From Nocardia uniformis NBRC 13702 (lineage in GTDB: Bacteria > Actinomycetota > Actinomycetes > Mycobacteriales > Mycobacteriaceae), in contig NZ_BDCE01000049.1 of NCBI RefSeq assembly GCF_001613345.1, forward strand, positions 62,001-126,000: a stretch of 64,000 nt of DNA. The letters run 5' to 3'. Under the pieces are notes generated by a model, which did not search any database, was not told the origin of the DNA, and saw nothing but the letters and a program-made list of their open reading frames with translations. Below, piece after piece: positions 1-8,635 of the stretch. A program made the translations under genes and the position numbers. Each line of letters begins with the position of its first letter. Within the stretch, counting starts at the first letter, position 1.

Positions 1-109
1 TCGTGTCGAGCGCCGGACGCAGCCGTGCCGGACCGACAGATGGCACGGCGGCGCGCTGATCGATCCCTCCCCACACCGTTGCGACCATACGGAAGGAATC
101 CTCGAGCCG

Positions 110-1261
110 TTAGCGCACGGTCCGAATTTCCGTCCGGGCCGCGCGGATATCGGCGGGGCGGCCGATGGCTATGGCACCGACCAAGTGGTCATCGCGCCTG
201 GCGTACACCGTGACGTCGGGTGTGCCGAGAACTCCGTGCACCTCCAGGTCGTCGGTCGGGGCGATGCGGCCCGCGAATTGGAGGTTGAGGCCGTATTGAA
301 TGGACCAGCCCCAGGGGGCTTCGGTGGGTGGGATCGGTAGGCCGAGTATGGATTTCGCGGCGGCGGTGCCGTGGGTGAGAGCGCTGTTCCAGTGTTCTTC
401 GCGGTGGTGGGTGCCGGTCGCGGGGTCGTAGCGGGCGGCGGCGTCACCGGCGGCGAAGATTCCAGGGGCCGAGGTGCGGAAGTGGCTGTCGACCAGGATG
501 CCGTTGTCGACGGCCAGTCCGGCGGCGGTGGCCAGGTCGGTGTTCGGGATTGCTCCGATGGCTACGAGTGCGGTGGCGGCGGACCAGGTTCGGCCGTCGG
601 CGGCTGTCGCGATGACGCCCTCGTCGGTGTCCACGAGGTGGTGCAGGTGTACGTCGGGGTGCAGGTCGACGCCGTTGTCCGCGTGTAGTTTTCGGTAGTA
701 CTCGCCGATCGCGGGTGGGGCGATGCGGTCGAGTGGGGTTGGTCCGGCGTGGATGACGGTCACCGCTATACCGAGGGTGCGGGCGGTGGCGGCGACTTCG
801 CAGCCGATCAGGCCCGCGCCGATGATCAGGAGTGATCCGGTGTCGTAGAGGGCGGCACGCAGTGGGGCCACGTCGGCGCGAGCGCGCAGGGTGTGGATAT
901 TGCGGGAGGGGTCGCAGAGTTGGCGGGGGCGCGCGCCGGTGGCCAAGAGCAGGCTGTCGTAGCCGATTTCGGTGCGGTCGGCCAACCGGACGTGCGCCCG
1001 ATCGGGATCGATGCCCTCCACTGTGGTCGCGGGTCGCACATCGACATGCAATGCGGCCCACGACTCGGCGGATTCGAGGAGGGCGCGCGGTTCGTCGGCT
1101 GTTCCGGCGAGCATTTCCTTCGACACCATGGGGCGGCGGTACGGCAGGCCGTCCTCCGCTCCCAGCAGCACGATCTCGGCCGAATAGCCCTCGCGCCGAA
1201 GGGTTTTCGCCGCAGTCGCTCCGGCTACCCCCGCGCCCACGATCACGATCCGGCCGGTCAT
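110..1261 (-). CDS. rubB: Rubredoxin reductase (FAD/NAD(P)-dependent)
   Basis: It passes electrons from NAD(P)H through FAD to rubredoxin, which feeds the alkane hydroxylase encoded upstream. The 383-residue protein starts with a dinucleotide-binding motif (VGAGVAGATAAK), has a second one near the middle (IIGAGLIGCEVAA) and the late FAD motif GIFAAGDAAA, the normal order for pyridine nucleotide-disulphide reductases of the RubB/ferredoxin reductase type. The ATG overlaps the TGA of the preceding rubredoxin as ATGA, which fixes the start; an in-frame extension upstream is only the rubredoxin gene read in another frame. It is the last gene of the alkB operon. Confidence 0.93.
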   Translation of the reverse strand: MTGRIVIVGAGVAGATAAKTLRREGYSAEIVLLGAEDGLPYRRPMVSKEMLAGTADEPRALLESAESWAALHVDVRPATTVEGIDPDRAHVRLADRTEIGYDSLLLATGARPRQLCDPSRNIHTLRARADVAPLRAALYDTGSLLIIGAGLIGCEVAATARTLGIAVTVIHAGPTPLDRIAPPAIGEYYRKLHADNGVDLHPDVHLHHLVDTDEGVIATAADGRTWSAATALVAIGAIPNTDLATAAGLAVDNGILVDSHFRTSAPGIFAAGDAAARYDPATGTHHREEHWNSALTHGTAAAKSILGLPIPPTEAPWGWSIQYGLNLQFAGRIAPTDDLEVHGVLGTPDVTVYARRDDHLVGAIAIGRPADIRAARTEIRTVR

Positions 1262-1443
1262 GCGCGGCTGACCTCGACCATCTCGAAATCGGCCTTGGCC
1301 GCGCCGCAGTCGGGGCAGGACCAGTCGTCGGGGATATCGGCCCAGCGGGTGCCGGGGTCGATGCCGTCCTCGGGCCAGCCGAGCGCTTCGTCGTACTCGA
1401 AGCCGCACTGGATGCAGCGGAACAGTTTGTAGTCGTTACTCAT
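1258..1443 (-). CDS. rubA2: Rubredoxin
   Basis: A 61-residue one-iron electron carrier with two Cys pairs, CIQCGFEYDE and CPDCGAAK, that bind a single Fe(Cys)4 centre. Its role is transfer of electrons from the reductase encoded next to the AlkB hydroxylase. It overlaps the upstream rubredoxin by 8 bp and the downstream reductase by 4 bp, so the operon is translationally coupled. Conserved residues between the Cys pairs (DPGTRWADIPDDW) are typical of AlkG2-type rubredoxins. The gene symbol is by position relative to Rhodococcus operons. Confidence 0.93.
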   Translation of the reverse strand: MSNDYKLFRCIQCGFEYDEALGWPEDGIDPGTRWADIPDDWSCPDCGAAKADFEMVEVSRA

Positions 1444-1624
1444 GGGTGGGTCCTGATGTCGCGGAGGTGGATTCGAAGTCGAGCTTTTCGCGGACCCCGC
1501 AGTCGGGGCAGCACCAGTCGTCCGGGATCGCCGACCAGACGGTGCCCGCCGGGAAACCCTCACGGGGTGCGCCGACGGTTTCGTCGTAGCGGTAGTCGCA
1601 GACGGGACAGCGGTAGGTGGCCAT
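1436..1624 (-). CDS. rubA1: Rubredoxin
   Basis: A 62-residue rubredoxin, the first of two in tandem behind alkB. It has Cys pairs CPVCDYRYDE and CCPDCGVREK. The extra Cys before the second pair and the longer charged tail distinguish it from its neighbour, as in the rubA1/rubA2 pairs of rhodococci, where the two types are not functionally equivalent. The ATG at 1624-1622 overlaps the alkB stop codon (1626-1624) by one base, so the two are almost certainly translated together. Confidence 0.9.
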   Translation of the reverse strand: MATYRCPVCDYRYDETVGAPREGFPAGTVWSAIPDDWCCPDCGVREKLDFESTSATSGPTHE

Positions 1625-2844
1625 CAGCGCGCTCCGTACCGGGCGAGGACGCGCGCACGCTGGCGGGGCTCGATATTCACGCGGGTGATATCGCCCCGGT
1701 AGTGGTCGAGGACGCGGTGGTCCATGACCTTGCGCCACAGCGGCGGGAAATAGGCCAGGCCGATCATGCTGGCGTAACCGCTGGGGAGGTTGGGAGCGCC
1801 GTCCATACTGCGCAGGATCTGATAGCGCCGCGTGGGATTGGCGTGATGGTCGCTGTGCCGCTGCAGGTGGTACAGGAAGATATTCGTGACGATGTGGTCG
1901 GAATTCCAGCTGTGTTCCGGGGTGCAGCGTTCGTAGCGGCCCGATGCCGTCTGCTGCCGCAGCAGGCCGTAGTGCTCGAGGTAGTTCACCGTCTCCAGCA
2001 GGGAGAAGCCGTAGATCGCCTGAATAACCAGGAACGGCAGCACCATCGGGCCGAAGATCGCGGCCAGCGCGCCCCACAGCACGACCGACATGAGCCAGGC
2101 GTTCACCACATCATTGCGAATACTCCACGGCGACTTCCCGATCCGCTCCATGCGCGTCTTCTCCAACCCCCACGCGGAGCGCAGACTCCCCCATACGCTG
2201 CGCGGCAGGAAACTCCAGAACGATTCGGCGAAGCGGGCACTGGCCGGATCCTCCGGGGTTGCGACGCGCACGTGGTGGCCACGATTGTGCTCGATATAGA
2301 AGTGGCCGTAGAAGGTTTGGGCGAGCGTGACTTTCGACAGCCAGCGCTCCAATTCGTCCTTCTTGTGGCCGAGTTCGTGAGCGGTATTGATGCCGACACC
2401 ACCCATGACTCCGATACTGAGCGCCAGGCCGATCTTCGACGCCAGGCCCAGGCCGCCGTCGATACCGAGCCAGGACAGGTCGTCGGCGGTCCACAGGTAG
2501 CAGGCGTAGATGACACTCAGCAGCTGGAACGGGATGTAGGCGTAGACGCAGTAGCGGTAGTACCTGTCGTTCTCGAGCTGTTCCATCACCTCATCGGGTG
2601 GGTTCTGGCCGTCCGGACCGAAGAGGCGGTCCAGCAGCGGCAGCAGGACGTAGACCAGCATCGGGCCGATCCACCACCACACCGGGGATGCGGCCTGCCA
2701 GCCGAGTTGATTGAAGGCCCACACCAGGCCGGTGGCGAGTCCCACCGCGGTCGGCGCGACCAGGCCGAACAGCCACAGGTAGCGCTTGCGATCACGCCAT
2801 TGCGACGGCGCGGGCAGCTGCTCTCGGGTTTGAGATGTCGTCAT
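1624..2844 (-). CDS. alkB: Alkane 1-monooxygenase (membrane di-iron hydroxylase)
   Basis: It hydroxylates the terminal carbon of n-alkanes in the cytoplasmic membrane. The 406-residue length matches AlkB. Several hydrophobic segments surround the His boxes of the di-iron site: HELGHK near residue 156, EHNRGHH near 186 and RHSDHHA near 330, plus the NYLEHYGL motif typical of AlkB. The chosen ATG gives MTTSQ; in-frame upstream sequence runs through the promoter and is not protein-like. It heads an operon with two rubredoxins and their reductase, so the complete alkane hydroxylase system is encoded here. A perfect inverted repeat lies just upstream (2860-2880), probably the operator for the divergent TetR. 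Confidence 0.96.
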   Translation of the reverse strand: MTTSQTREQLPAPSQWRDRKRYLWLFGLVAPTAVGLATGLVWAFNQLGWQAASPVWWWIGPMLVYVLLPLLDRLFGPDGQNPPDEVMEQLENDRYYRYCVYAYIPFQLLSVIYACYLWTADDLSWLGIDGGLGLASKIGLALSIGVMGGVGINTAHELGHKKDELERWLSKVTLAQTFYGHFYIEHNRGHHVRVATPEDPASARFAESFWSFLPRSVWGSLRSAWGLEKTRMERIGKSPWSIRNDVVNAWLMSVVLWGALAAIFGPMVLPFLVIQAIYGFSLLETVNYLEHYGLLRQQTASGRYERCTPEHSWNSDHIVTNIFLYHLQRHSDHHANPTRRYQILRSMDGAPNLPSGYASMIGLAYFPPLWRKVMDHRVLDHYRGDITRVNIEPRQRARVLARYGAR

Positions 2845-2859
2845 TGTCGATCTCCTATT

Positions 2860-2905
2860 TACACTTCGCGATGAAGTGTATTCATTACATACACATTGCG
2901 TATGT
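2860..2905. promoter_or_regulatory. Two inverted repeats between alkB and TetR gene
   Basis: The first is TACACTTC-N5-GAAGTGTA (2860-2880) and the second ACATAC-N7-GTATGT (2887-2905), both with perfect arms. They sit 16 bp upstream of the alkB start and 45 bp upstream of the TetR start, in a locally AT-rich stretch. Position and symmetry suggest TetR operators controlling both directions. The link to alkane induction is inference. Confidence 0.6.
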
Positions 2906-2949
2906 CTGTCAATATTGGAGCGTCTACCCGGCTCATGTACGATCGCGGC

Positions 2950-3546
2950 ATGGCTGCAGCGCCGAACTTCCAGACCGAGATGCGCCAACTCCTGCGCGAG
3001 CGCGTAATCGATACCGCGCGCCGCCTGGTCGTCACCGAGGGCTGGGGCGCGGTGAATATGTCGCGCGTCGCCAAGGAGGTGGGCGTCAGCCGCCCGGTGC
3101 TCTACAAGGAGATCGGCACCAAACAGGATCTGGCCGATGTGGTCATCCGGCAGGAAGTCGACACATTCCTCTTCGGTATCGCCGAGAGCATGGCCGCGCA
3201 CCCGGCTGATCTGCTGGCCGGACTCGATGCCGCGGTCGAGTACACGCTGCGCACCGGCGCGGACAACACACTGCTCAAGGCCGTACTGGCCGGGCGTTCC
3301 GACGCCGACACCAGCCTACTGCCGACGATTATGACCGAACCGGATCCCGTACTGGGACGAGCTATCGCGGCGATGACCGCCGGGCTGCGCGCCCAGTACG
3401 GACTCGCGGAACTTGCCGATACCGCCCTGGAGTCGCGGACCGAAACCCTTGTCCGCCTTGCGCTCAGCCACCTGTTCCAGCCGATCGGACCGATCGAGCG
3501 CGCCGTCGAACAGATCCGCCTGGTGAGCGTCTCTATCTTCGGTTGA
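2950..3546 (+). CDS. TetR-family regulator, divergent from alkB
   Basis: A 198-residue repressor-type protein. The N-terminal helix-turn-helix (residues about 20-65, with VNMSRVAKEVGVSRPVLYKEIGTK) is typical of TetR; the C-terminal ligand-binding helices are variable. Two upstream in-frame ATGs (2896 and 2935) exist, but the first falls inside the second inverted repeat, so the later ATG giving MAAAPNF is preferred. It is transcribed away from alkB across a palindromic region and is the obvious candidate regulator of the alkane operon. Unlike the alkU-type TetR gene of rhodococci it is not the last gene of the operon, so no symbol is given. Confidence 0.85.
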   Translation: MAAAPNFQTEMRQLLRERVIDTARRLVVTEGWGAVNMSRVAKEVGVSRPVLYKEIGTKQDLADVVIRQEVDTFLFGIAESMAAHPADLLAGLDAAVEYTLRTGADNTLLKAVLAGRSDADTSLLPTIMTEPDPVLGRAIAAMTAGLRAQYGLAELADTALESRTETLVRLALSHLFQPIGPIERAVEQIRLVSVSIFG

Positions 3547-3606
3547 GAACCGGCGGTTGGTACCGGCGGATTCGCCAAGGGTTACTATTCGAACACGCTG
3601 ACCGAC

Positions 3607-3634
3607 GGTTTCCATGGGGGAAGTTCCGGAAACC
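3607..3634. promoter_or_regulatory. Inverted repeat upstream of MFS gene
   Basis: GGTTTCC-N14-GGAAACC, perfect 7-bp arms, about 120 bp before the MFS transporter start and 60 bp after the TetR stop. It may be an operator or part of a terminator; nothing in the sequence decides between them. Confidence 0.3.
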
Positions 3635-3753
3635 GGTGGGTCACATGACGGTTCAGGCCCGCACCACACAACCTGACCGACGTTCTACCGGCTCGGCTCT
3701 CGTATCGCGATGTTCCACCATGGATACCCGACGATCTGAATTAGGGCCCCACT

Positions 3754-6153
3754 ATGACCAATTCGACCATTGAGGTCGCGGCACCGGAGATCGTTCCGGC
3801 GGCACCGGCAGCGCCGCTCTCGCACCGGCGGATCCTGACGATCCTGTCTGGTTTGCTGCTGGCGGTTTTTCTGGCGGCGCTCGACCAGAATATCGTCAGT
3901 GTCGCAATCGTGAAGATTGCCAATAGTTTGCATGGATTCGAGGAGCAGGCGTGGGCAACCACGGCATACCTCATAACCGCGACTATCGCGACACCGTTGT
4001 ACGGGAAACTGGCCGATATCTTCGGCCGAAAACCGCTGTACCTCATTGCCATCGGCGTATTCGTCCTCGGGTCGGCGGCATGCGCGTTCGCCACGTCCAT
4101 GTATCAACTGGCTGGCTTCCGCGCGATTCAGGGCATCGGCGCGGGTGGGCTGATGTCATTGGCGCTGACCATCATCGGCGATATCGTGCCCGCGCGGGAG
4201 CGGGTGCGATACCAGGGCTACTTCATGATGGTGTTCGGTGTCGCCACCGTGATCGGGCCGGTGCTGGGCGGATTCTTCTCCGATTACGAGGAACTCCTCG
4301 GATTGGATGGGTGGCGGTGGGTGTTCCTGGTGAATGTGCCCATCGGCGCGCTGGCATTGGCGGTGGTGGGCAAATGGCTCGATGTACCGTTCGCGCGGCA
4401 GCGGCAGCGCATCGACTGGATGGGCGGTGTGGCACTGGCCCTTTGCGTGGTGCCGCTGCTCGTGGTGGCCGAGCAGGGGCGCGATTGGGGCTGGGATTCG
4501 CGGCGGGCGCTGGTCTGCTACGGCATCGGGGTGGCGGGGGCGCTACTGTTCCTGCTCATCGAGGCCTTGATGGCCGATGCCGCGCTCATTCCGCTGCGAC
4601 TGTTCCGCAGTCGCACCTTCAGTGTCGCCATCGGAGCCGGATTCATTGTGGGTGTGGCGATGTTCGGTGGCATCACCATGGTGCCGCTGTATCTGCAAGT
4701 CGTGCGCGGTTATTCGCCGACCAAGGCCGGGCTGCTCATGCTTCCGCTGGTCTTGGGCATTATGGTCGGCGCCCAGATAGCCGGACTCATCACCAAATTC
4801 ACCGGACGTTACAAGGTCCTGCCGATTGTCGGGACCTTTGTGATCGCGGTGGGGTGCGCCCTGTTCGCGCGGGTGGAGTTCGACAGCCCGATCTGGCAGA
4901 TCATGGTCTACACCACGGTCATCGGCTTCGGCCTGGGCGGTTGTATGCAGACGCTGATCATCGCCGCCCAGAATGCCGGCCCATCAACCGATATGGGTGT
5001 CTCGACCGCATCGGCGACGTTCTTCCGACAGATGGGTGGCACCCTCGGCGTCGCGGTCTTTCTCACCATCCTGTTCAACCTGTTGCCCGATCGCATTGTC
5101 GACGCCTTCGGCGGACAGCTGCCACCCGGTATGGATCCCGCTGAGCTGGAGCGGATTCGGAGCAATACCTCCGGTCTCGCCGCCCTGCCCGCCGAGCTGC
5201 GCGATCCGATTCTGATCGGCTTCACCAATGCGCTGCACGGCGTTTTCTGGGTGGCCACCGCGGCCTCCTTGCTCGCCTGCCTGGTGCTGGTGTTCATGAA
5301 AGAACTTCCCCTGCGAGATGCTCCGGCTCCGAGTGCGGCACCCCTCCCGACGGCAAGTGACGGCCTCGACCCCGACGCCATCCTCATCGGCGGCGCCATC
5401 CGCGATCGCGACGACCGCCCCGTCCCCGACACCGTCCTCACCCTCATCGACCAGTACGGCCACCAGGTCTCCCGCACCACTGGAAACTCCCGGGGCGACT
5501 ACACAATCGGTGCGCCCGAACCCGGCGGCTACGTCCTGATCGTCTCCGCCAACGGCCACCAGCCCAGCGCCGTCAGCGTCACGGTCGGCCACCGCCCCCA
5601 ACAACTCGATCTCGCCCTCCCCGGGTCGGGCGAGTTGACCGGTATGGTCCGCTCCGCCCTGCGTGGCGATCCCCTCGCCGGCGCCACCATCACCCTCACC
5701 GACCCCGAGGGCAACGTGGTAGGCACGGCGGTAACCGCCGAAGACGGTAACTACATCTGCCACGGCGTAATCTCCGGCACCTACACCCTGGTGGCGGTGG
5801 CCGACCACATGCGTCCCCGCGCGACAACCCTCACCATCCCCGACAGCGGCATACTCCGCCACGACATCGAACTCGCCCCCATGGCTGTCCTGTCCGGCTG
5901 GGCCTGGGCCGACGAGGGCTGCCCGGTTCCCGGCGCGCAGATCACAGTCCTCGACACCGCGGGCGACGTCACCGCCAGTGTCCACACCGACGCCCACGGC
6001 CACTACCGGGTCGCCGACCTCCCCGAGGGTGATTACACCATCGTGGCCCGAGGCTTCCCCCCGGTCAGCAATCGCGTCACCGTCTCCGGCGCGGAGGTCA
6101 CCCACGATGTGCGCCTGGGCTATTGGACCGACGAACCCCTCGCCCGCCGCTGA
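3754..6153 (+). CDS. MFS exporter (DHA2, 14-TM) with three C-terminal carboxypeptidase-regulatory-like repeats
   Basis: Residues 1 to about 520 form a drug:H+ antiporter of the EmrB/QacA type, with DQNIVSVA in the first helix and LADIFGRKPLY in the loop after the second helix. Residues about 542-799 are an unusual soluble tail of three repeats of roughly 80 residues, starting near 542, 625 and 710. Each has the pattern G-x-V-x(8)-P-x-x-x-x-V/I-T-L, a D-G-x-Y turn and a G-x-Y-x-L/I-V strand, the hallmark of carboxypeptidase-regulatory-like or CnaB-like beta-sandwich domains. DHA2 exporters normally end near residue 500-550. With 14 membrane helices both ends should be cytoplasmic, which is odd for such domains. 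Confidence 0.9.
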   Translation: MTNSTIEVAAPEIVPAAPAAPLSHRRILTILSGLLLAVFLAALDQNIVSVAIVKIANSLHGFEEQAWATTAYLITATIATPLYGKLADIFGRKPLYLIAIGVFVLGSAACAFATSMYQLAGFRAIQGIGAGGLMSLALTIIGDIVPARERVRYQGYFMMVFGVATVIGPVLGGFFSDYEELLGLDGWRWVFLVNVPIGALALAVVGKWLDVPFARQRQRIDWMGGVALALCVVPLLVVAEQGRDWGWDSRRALVCYGIGVAGALLFLLIEALMADAALIPLRLFRSRTFSVAIGAGFIVGVAMFGGITMVPLYLQVVRGYSPTKAGLLMLPLVLGIMVGAQIAGLITKFTGRYKVLPIVGTFVIAVGCALFARVEFDSPIWQIMVYTTVIGFGLGGCMQTLIIAAQNAGPSTDMGVSTASATFFRQMGGTLGVAVFLTILFNLLPDRIVDAFGGQLPPGMDPAELERIRSNTSGLAALPAELRDPILIGFTNALHGVFWVATAASLLACLVLVFMKELPLRDAPAPSAAPLPTASDGLDPDAILIGGAIRDRDDRPVPDTVLTLIDQYGHQVSRTTGNSRGDYTIGAPEPGGYVLIVSANGHQPSAVSVTVGHRPQQLDLALPGSGELTGMVRSALRGDPLAGATITLTDPEGNVVGTAVTAEDGNYICHGVISGTYTLVAVADHMRPRATTLTIPDSGILRHDIELAPMAVLSGWAWADEGCPVPGAQITVLDTAGDVTASVHTDAHGHYRVADLPEGDYTIVARGFPPVSNRVTVSGAEVTHDVRLGYWTDEPLARR

Positions 6154-6230
6154 GCCGCCCGGCTTTTCACCCGTAGGTGTCGTCGCCGAGGCGGCGCAGA
6201 CACCGCGCAGGGGGCGGCTGCGGGCTGCAC

Positions 6231-6893
6231 TCAGCTGGTCACGTGCACCGCGATCGCACCGTCGGTCAGCTCCTCGACACGGATCTGGGTCAGGTCGCGG
6301 ATATGAGCGGTCGGGCCGCAGGCGGCGGCGCGGGGGCCGACGCCGACGACACGCATACCGGCCGCTTTTCCGGCAGCGATCCCGGCCTCGGAATCCTCGA
6401 ACACCAGACAGTCTTCGGGCGGTAGTCCCAGTTCGGCGGCGGCCTTCAGGAAGCCCTCGGGATCCGGTTTGCTGACCGTGACCGATTCGGAGGTGATGAG
6501 GATCGGCGGTATCGGCAGACCGGCCGCGCCCATGCGGGACTCCGTGAGGGCGAGGTTCGCCGACGTAACCAGGGCATGGGGGACGCGCGCGATGGCCGCC
6601 ATGAACGCGGGCGCACCCGCGACCGGCACCACACCCTCGACAACGGTGAGCTCTTCCGCCAGCATGCGGGCGTTCTCGGCGAAGTTCACCTCCACGGGGC
6701 GGTCCGGGAGCAGTTCGGCCATCGTCGCCCAGCCCTGACGCCCGTGCGCCACCGCCAGCACATCCTCGGCGCGGAGGTCGTGCGCGGTGGCCCAGCGCCG
6801 CCACAGCCGCTCCACCACGGCATCGGAATTCACAATGGTGCTGTCCATATCGAGGAGCAGACCGCGGGTGGTGAGCGTAGCGGTAACCGTCAT
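6231..6893 (-). CDS. HAD-superfamily phosphatase (sugar-phosphatase type)
   Basis: A 220-residue phosphohydrolase. The nucleophile motif is LLLDMDSTIVNSD, followed by a helical cap. Motif II is VTSAN, the lysine motif is SKPDPEGFLKAA and motif III is VFEDSEAGI. This arrangement matches beta-phosphoglucomutase or glycerol-phosphatase-like HADs that act on small sugar phosphates; the substrate cannot be read from the sequence. The start giving MTVTATL is chosen because the extra upstream in-frame segment is not protein-like. It is transcribed alone, with the ABC1 kinase-like gene 65 bp upstream on the same strand. Confidence 0.88.
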   Translation of the reverse strand: MTVTATLTTRGLLLDMDSTIVNSDAVVERLWRRWATAHDLRAEDVLAVAHGRQGWATMAELLPDRPVEVNFAENARMLAEELTVVEGVVPVAGAPAFMAAIARVPHALVTSANLALTESRMGAAGLPIPPILITSESVTVSKPDPEGFLKAAAELGLPPEDCLVFEDSEAGIAAGKAAGMRVVGVGPRAAACGPTAHIRDLTQIRVEELTDGAIAVHVTS

Positions 6894-6958
6894 GCACTGG
6901 TTATAACCACTATTCACCTGCCACGCAACGTGCCGCAACGCGGCCGTCGGCCGCGCCA

Positions 6959-8359
6959 TCAGTCGACGGGGAGCTCCAAGCCCAGTTCGGCGGTCTTGGC
7001 GGCTACCTCGTCGGCGAAGATATTGCGGAAGAGGTAGAGGTCCCTGCCCAGTTTCCAGCCGGGGGCCAGGGCTACGGCGTAGCGCTCGAAGTAGCCGAGT
7101 TGTTTGCCCATGAGGATGAGCTGCTGGGGGCCGGAAGCACCACGTCGCTTACCGAATTCGAGCAGGCGGGCCGAGACCACGCCCAGGTCGAGTTTATCCA
7201 GACTCCCGGACAGCACCGGTCCCAGCGCCACGGCCAGCTGGCGGCCGATCGTCGCGTCGTCGCCGCTGTCATCGGAGACGAGATCCAGTTTGCGCAAAGC
7301 CCTTGCCACGGGCCGGAAGTCATTGTCGATCGAGCTGGCGTAGAAGAGCGCGCGGACGAATTCCCGCCATTCGTTCTCCATGCGGCCGACAATGCCGAAG
7401 TCGAGCATGGCCACGCGACCGTCGTCGAGGAGCCAGAGGTTTCCGGCATGTACGTCGCCGTGGAAGAGTCCGTGTACGGCAACGCTTTCCATCCAGGCCT
7501 TGACCAGGCGGCGGATCAGGATCTCCGGTTCGGGGTGGGCGGTGCGGATATCGTCGAAGCGGTCCATGGGAACGCCGCGCATGCGTTCCATGCACAGCAC
7601 CTTCGGGCCGCAGTAGTCCCAATACACCTCGGGGACCGCGACATTGGTGTTGTCGCCGAAGGCTTCCAGGTTCTTGCGGGCGCGGGTCTGGTTATCGGCT
7701 TCGATGAGGAAGTTCAACTCCGAGACGGTGGCCTCGTACAGATCTCGCACCACGCCTTCGGCATTGGCGACGCGGGCGTTCTCGGAGCGCTTCTCCATGG
7801 TGCGGGCCAGGCGCTTGGCGGCACGCAGATCCACGATCATGCGGCGGGCGATATCGGGGCGCTGCACCTTCACCACGGCGGGGCGGCCATCGGCCAGGAC
7901 ACAGCCGTGCACCTGCGCCATGGACGCCGCCGACAGCGGCTCGTCGTCGAAGGACAGGAACAGTTCCGAGATCGGCTTGCCCAGATCGGCCTCGATGGTC
8001 GCCTTGGCCTGTGCGGCCGAGAAGGGCTTCATATCGTCGAGGCAGCGCAGGCAGGCATCGGCGAATTCGCGCGGGAACGCACCGGGCGAGGAGGCGATGA
8101 GCTGACCCAGCTTCACGAACAGCGGGCCGAGATTCTCGAAACCGTCGACCATGCCATCGGCGACCGCGCGGCGGCGCTTGGCCGGCCGCAGGCCCTCGCG
8201 CAGTACCCGCTTCGCAATGGATCCGCCGAGGACGCTGCCGATGATCGCGGTCCGCTTCATCTCCGCGAACCCGTAGGTGTCCAGGTTCGGCCGGATCACC
8301 TCGTACGCGGACGCATCCGCTCCACCGACCACGTGATCGCCCGCCACTACCGCACTCAC
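6959..8359 (-). CDS. ABC1/AarF/UbiB-family kinase-like protein
   Basis: A 466-residue member of the atypical protein-kinase-like ABC1 family. Visible motifs are the KxGQ signature (LFVKLGQLIASSPGAFP) near residue 82, the ExD helix, the AAAS-like loop modified to SAASMAQVHG, VVKVQRP with the ATP-binding Lys, HGDVHAGN as catalytic loop and DFGIVG as metal-binding motif. Family members support isoprenoid-lipid metabolism or act as ATPases; in mycolic-acid bacteria their substrates are unknown. The 276 bp upstream, shared with the divergent carboxylase gene, contain a tandem 18-bp repeat. Confidence 0.9.
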   Translation of the reverse strand: MSAVVAGDHVVGGADASAYEVIRPNLDTYGFAEMKRTAIIGSVLGGSIAKRVLREGLRPAKRRRAVADGMVDGFENLGPLFVKLGQLIASSPGAFPREFADACLRCLDDMKPFSAAQAKATIEADLGKPISELFLSFDDEPLSAASMAQVHGCVLADGRPAVVKVQRPDIARRMIVDLRAAKRLARTMEKRSENARVANAEGVVRDLYEATVSELNFLIEADNQTRARKNLEAFGDNTNVAVPEVYWDYCGPKVLCMERMRGVPMDRFDDIRTAHPEPEILIRRLVKAWMESVAVHGLFHGDVHAGNLWLLDDGRVAMLDFGIVGRMENEWREFVRALFYASSIDNDFRPVARALRKLDLVSDDSGDDATIGRQLAVALGPVLSGSLDKLDLGVVSARLLEFGKRRGASGPQQLILMGKQLGYFERYAVALAPGWKLGRDLYLFRNIFADEVAAKTAELGLELPVD

Positions 8360-8635
8360 CGTCGTAGCCGCCCCTTGTTCTCGTCGGATTCGGCGCGTTT
8401 CCGCCGCCGGTCTTGGTCGAACATGCTGGTCTTGTTGAACATGCTGCTGTTGTTCGAACGCAAAGTGTACGACCGGATGCGCCCACCCGACCGGTCGGCA
8501 GGCCGTCCACGCTCCCGTTCAGTGGTTCGGTGGGGGCGGCGCACGGTAGCGTGGCAGGCTGGCGGTCGCAATCCGGCGCGCCGACAGTGACCGATACGGG
8601 TCACGAACCTGATGGTGGAAAGGCAAGACCGAGGT
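8360..8635. promoter_or_regulatory. Divergent promoter region with imperfect 18-bp tandem repeat
   Basis: A 276-bp gap between two divergent genes. GAACATGCTG recurs at 8419-8428 and 8437-8446, inside two 18-bp units that differ at two positions. The pair is bounded by TCGAACA (8417-8423) and its inverse TGTTCGA (8450-8456). It probably holds both promoters; no clear -10/-35 pair stands out. Confidence 0.35.

Noticed and set aside
1..109. Possible gene at the left edge
   Set aside because: Only a short plus-strand frame with Arg/Pro bias overlaps the rubredoxin reductase end; nothing protein-like is seen.
832..2874. A 680-codon open frame on the plus strand
   Set aside because: It lies antisense to the alkB operon, whose four proteins have clear families; long antisense frames are expected at this GC content.
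4984..6897. A 637-codon minus-strand frame
   Set aside because: It is antisense to the MFS repeats and the HAD region, with Gly/Arg-rich sequence and no motif.
8417..8456. A possible LexA/SOS box in the ABC1/carboxylase promoter region
   Set aside because: The GAAC and GTTC half-sites are too far apart for the actinobacterial SOS box (4-bp spacer).
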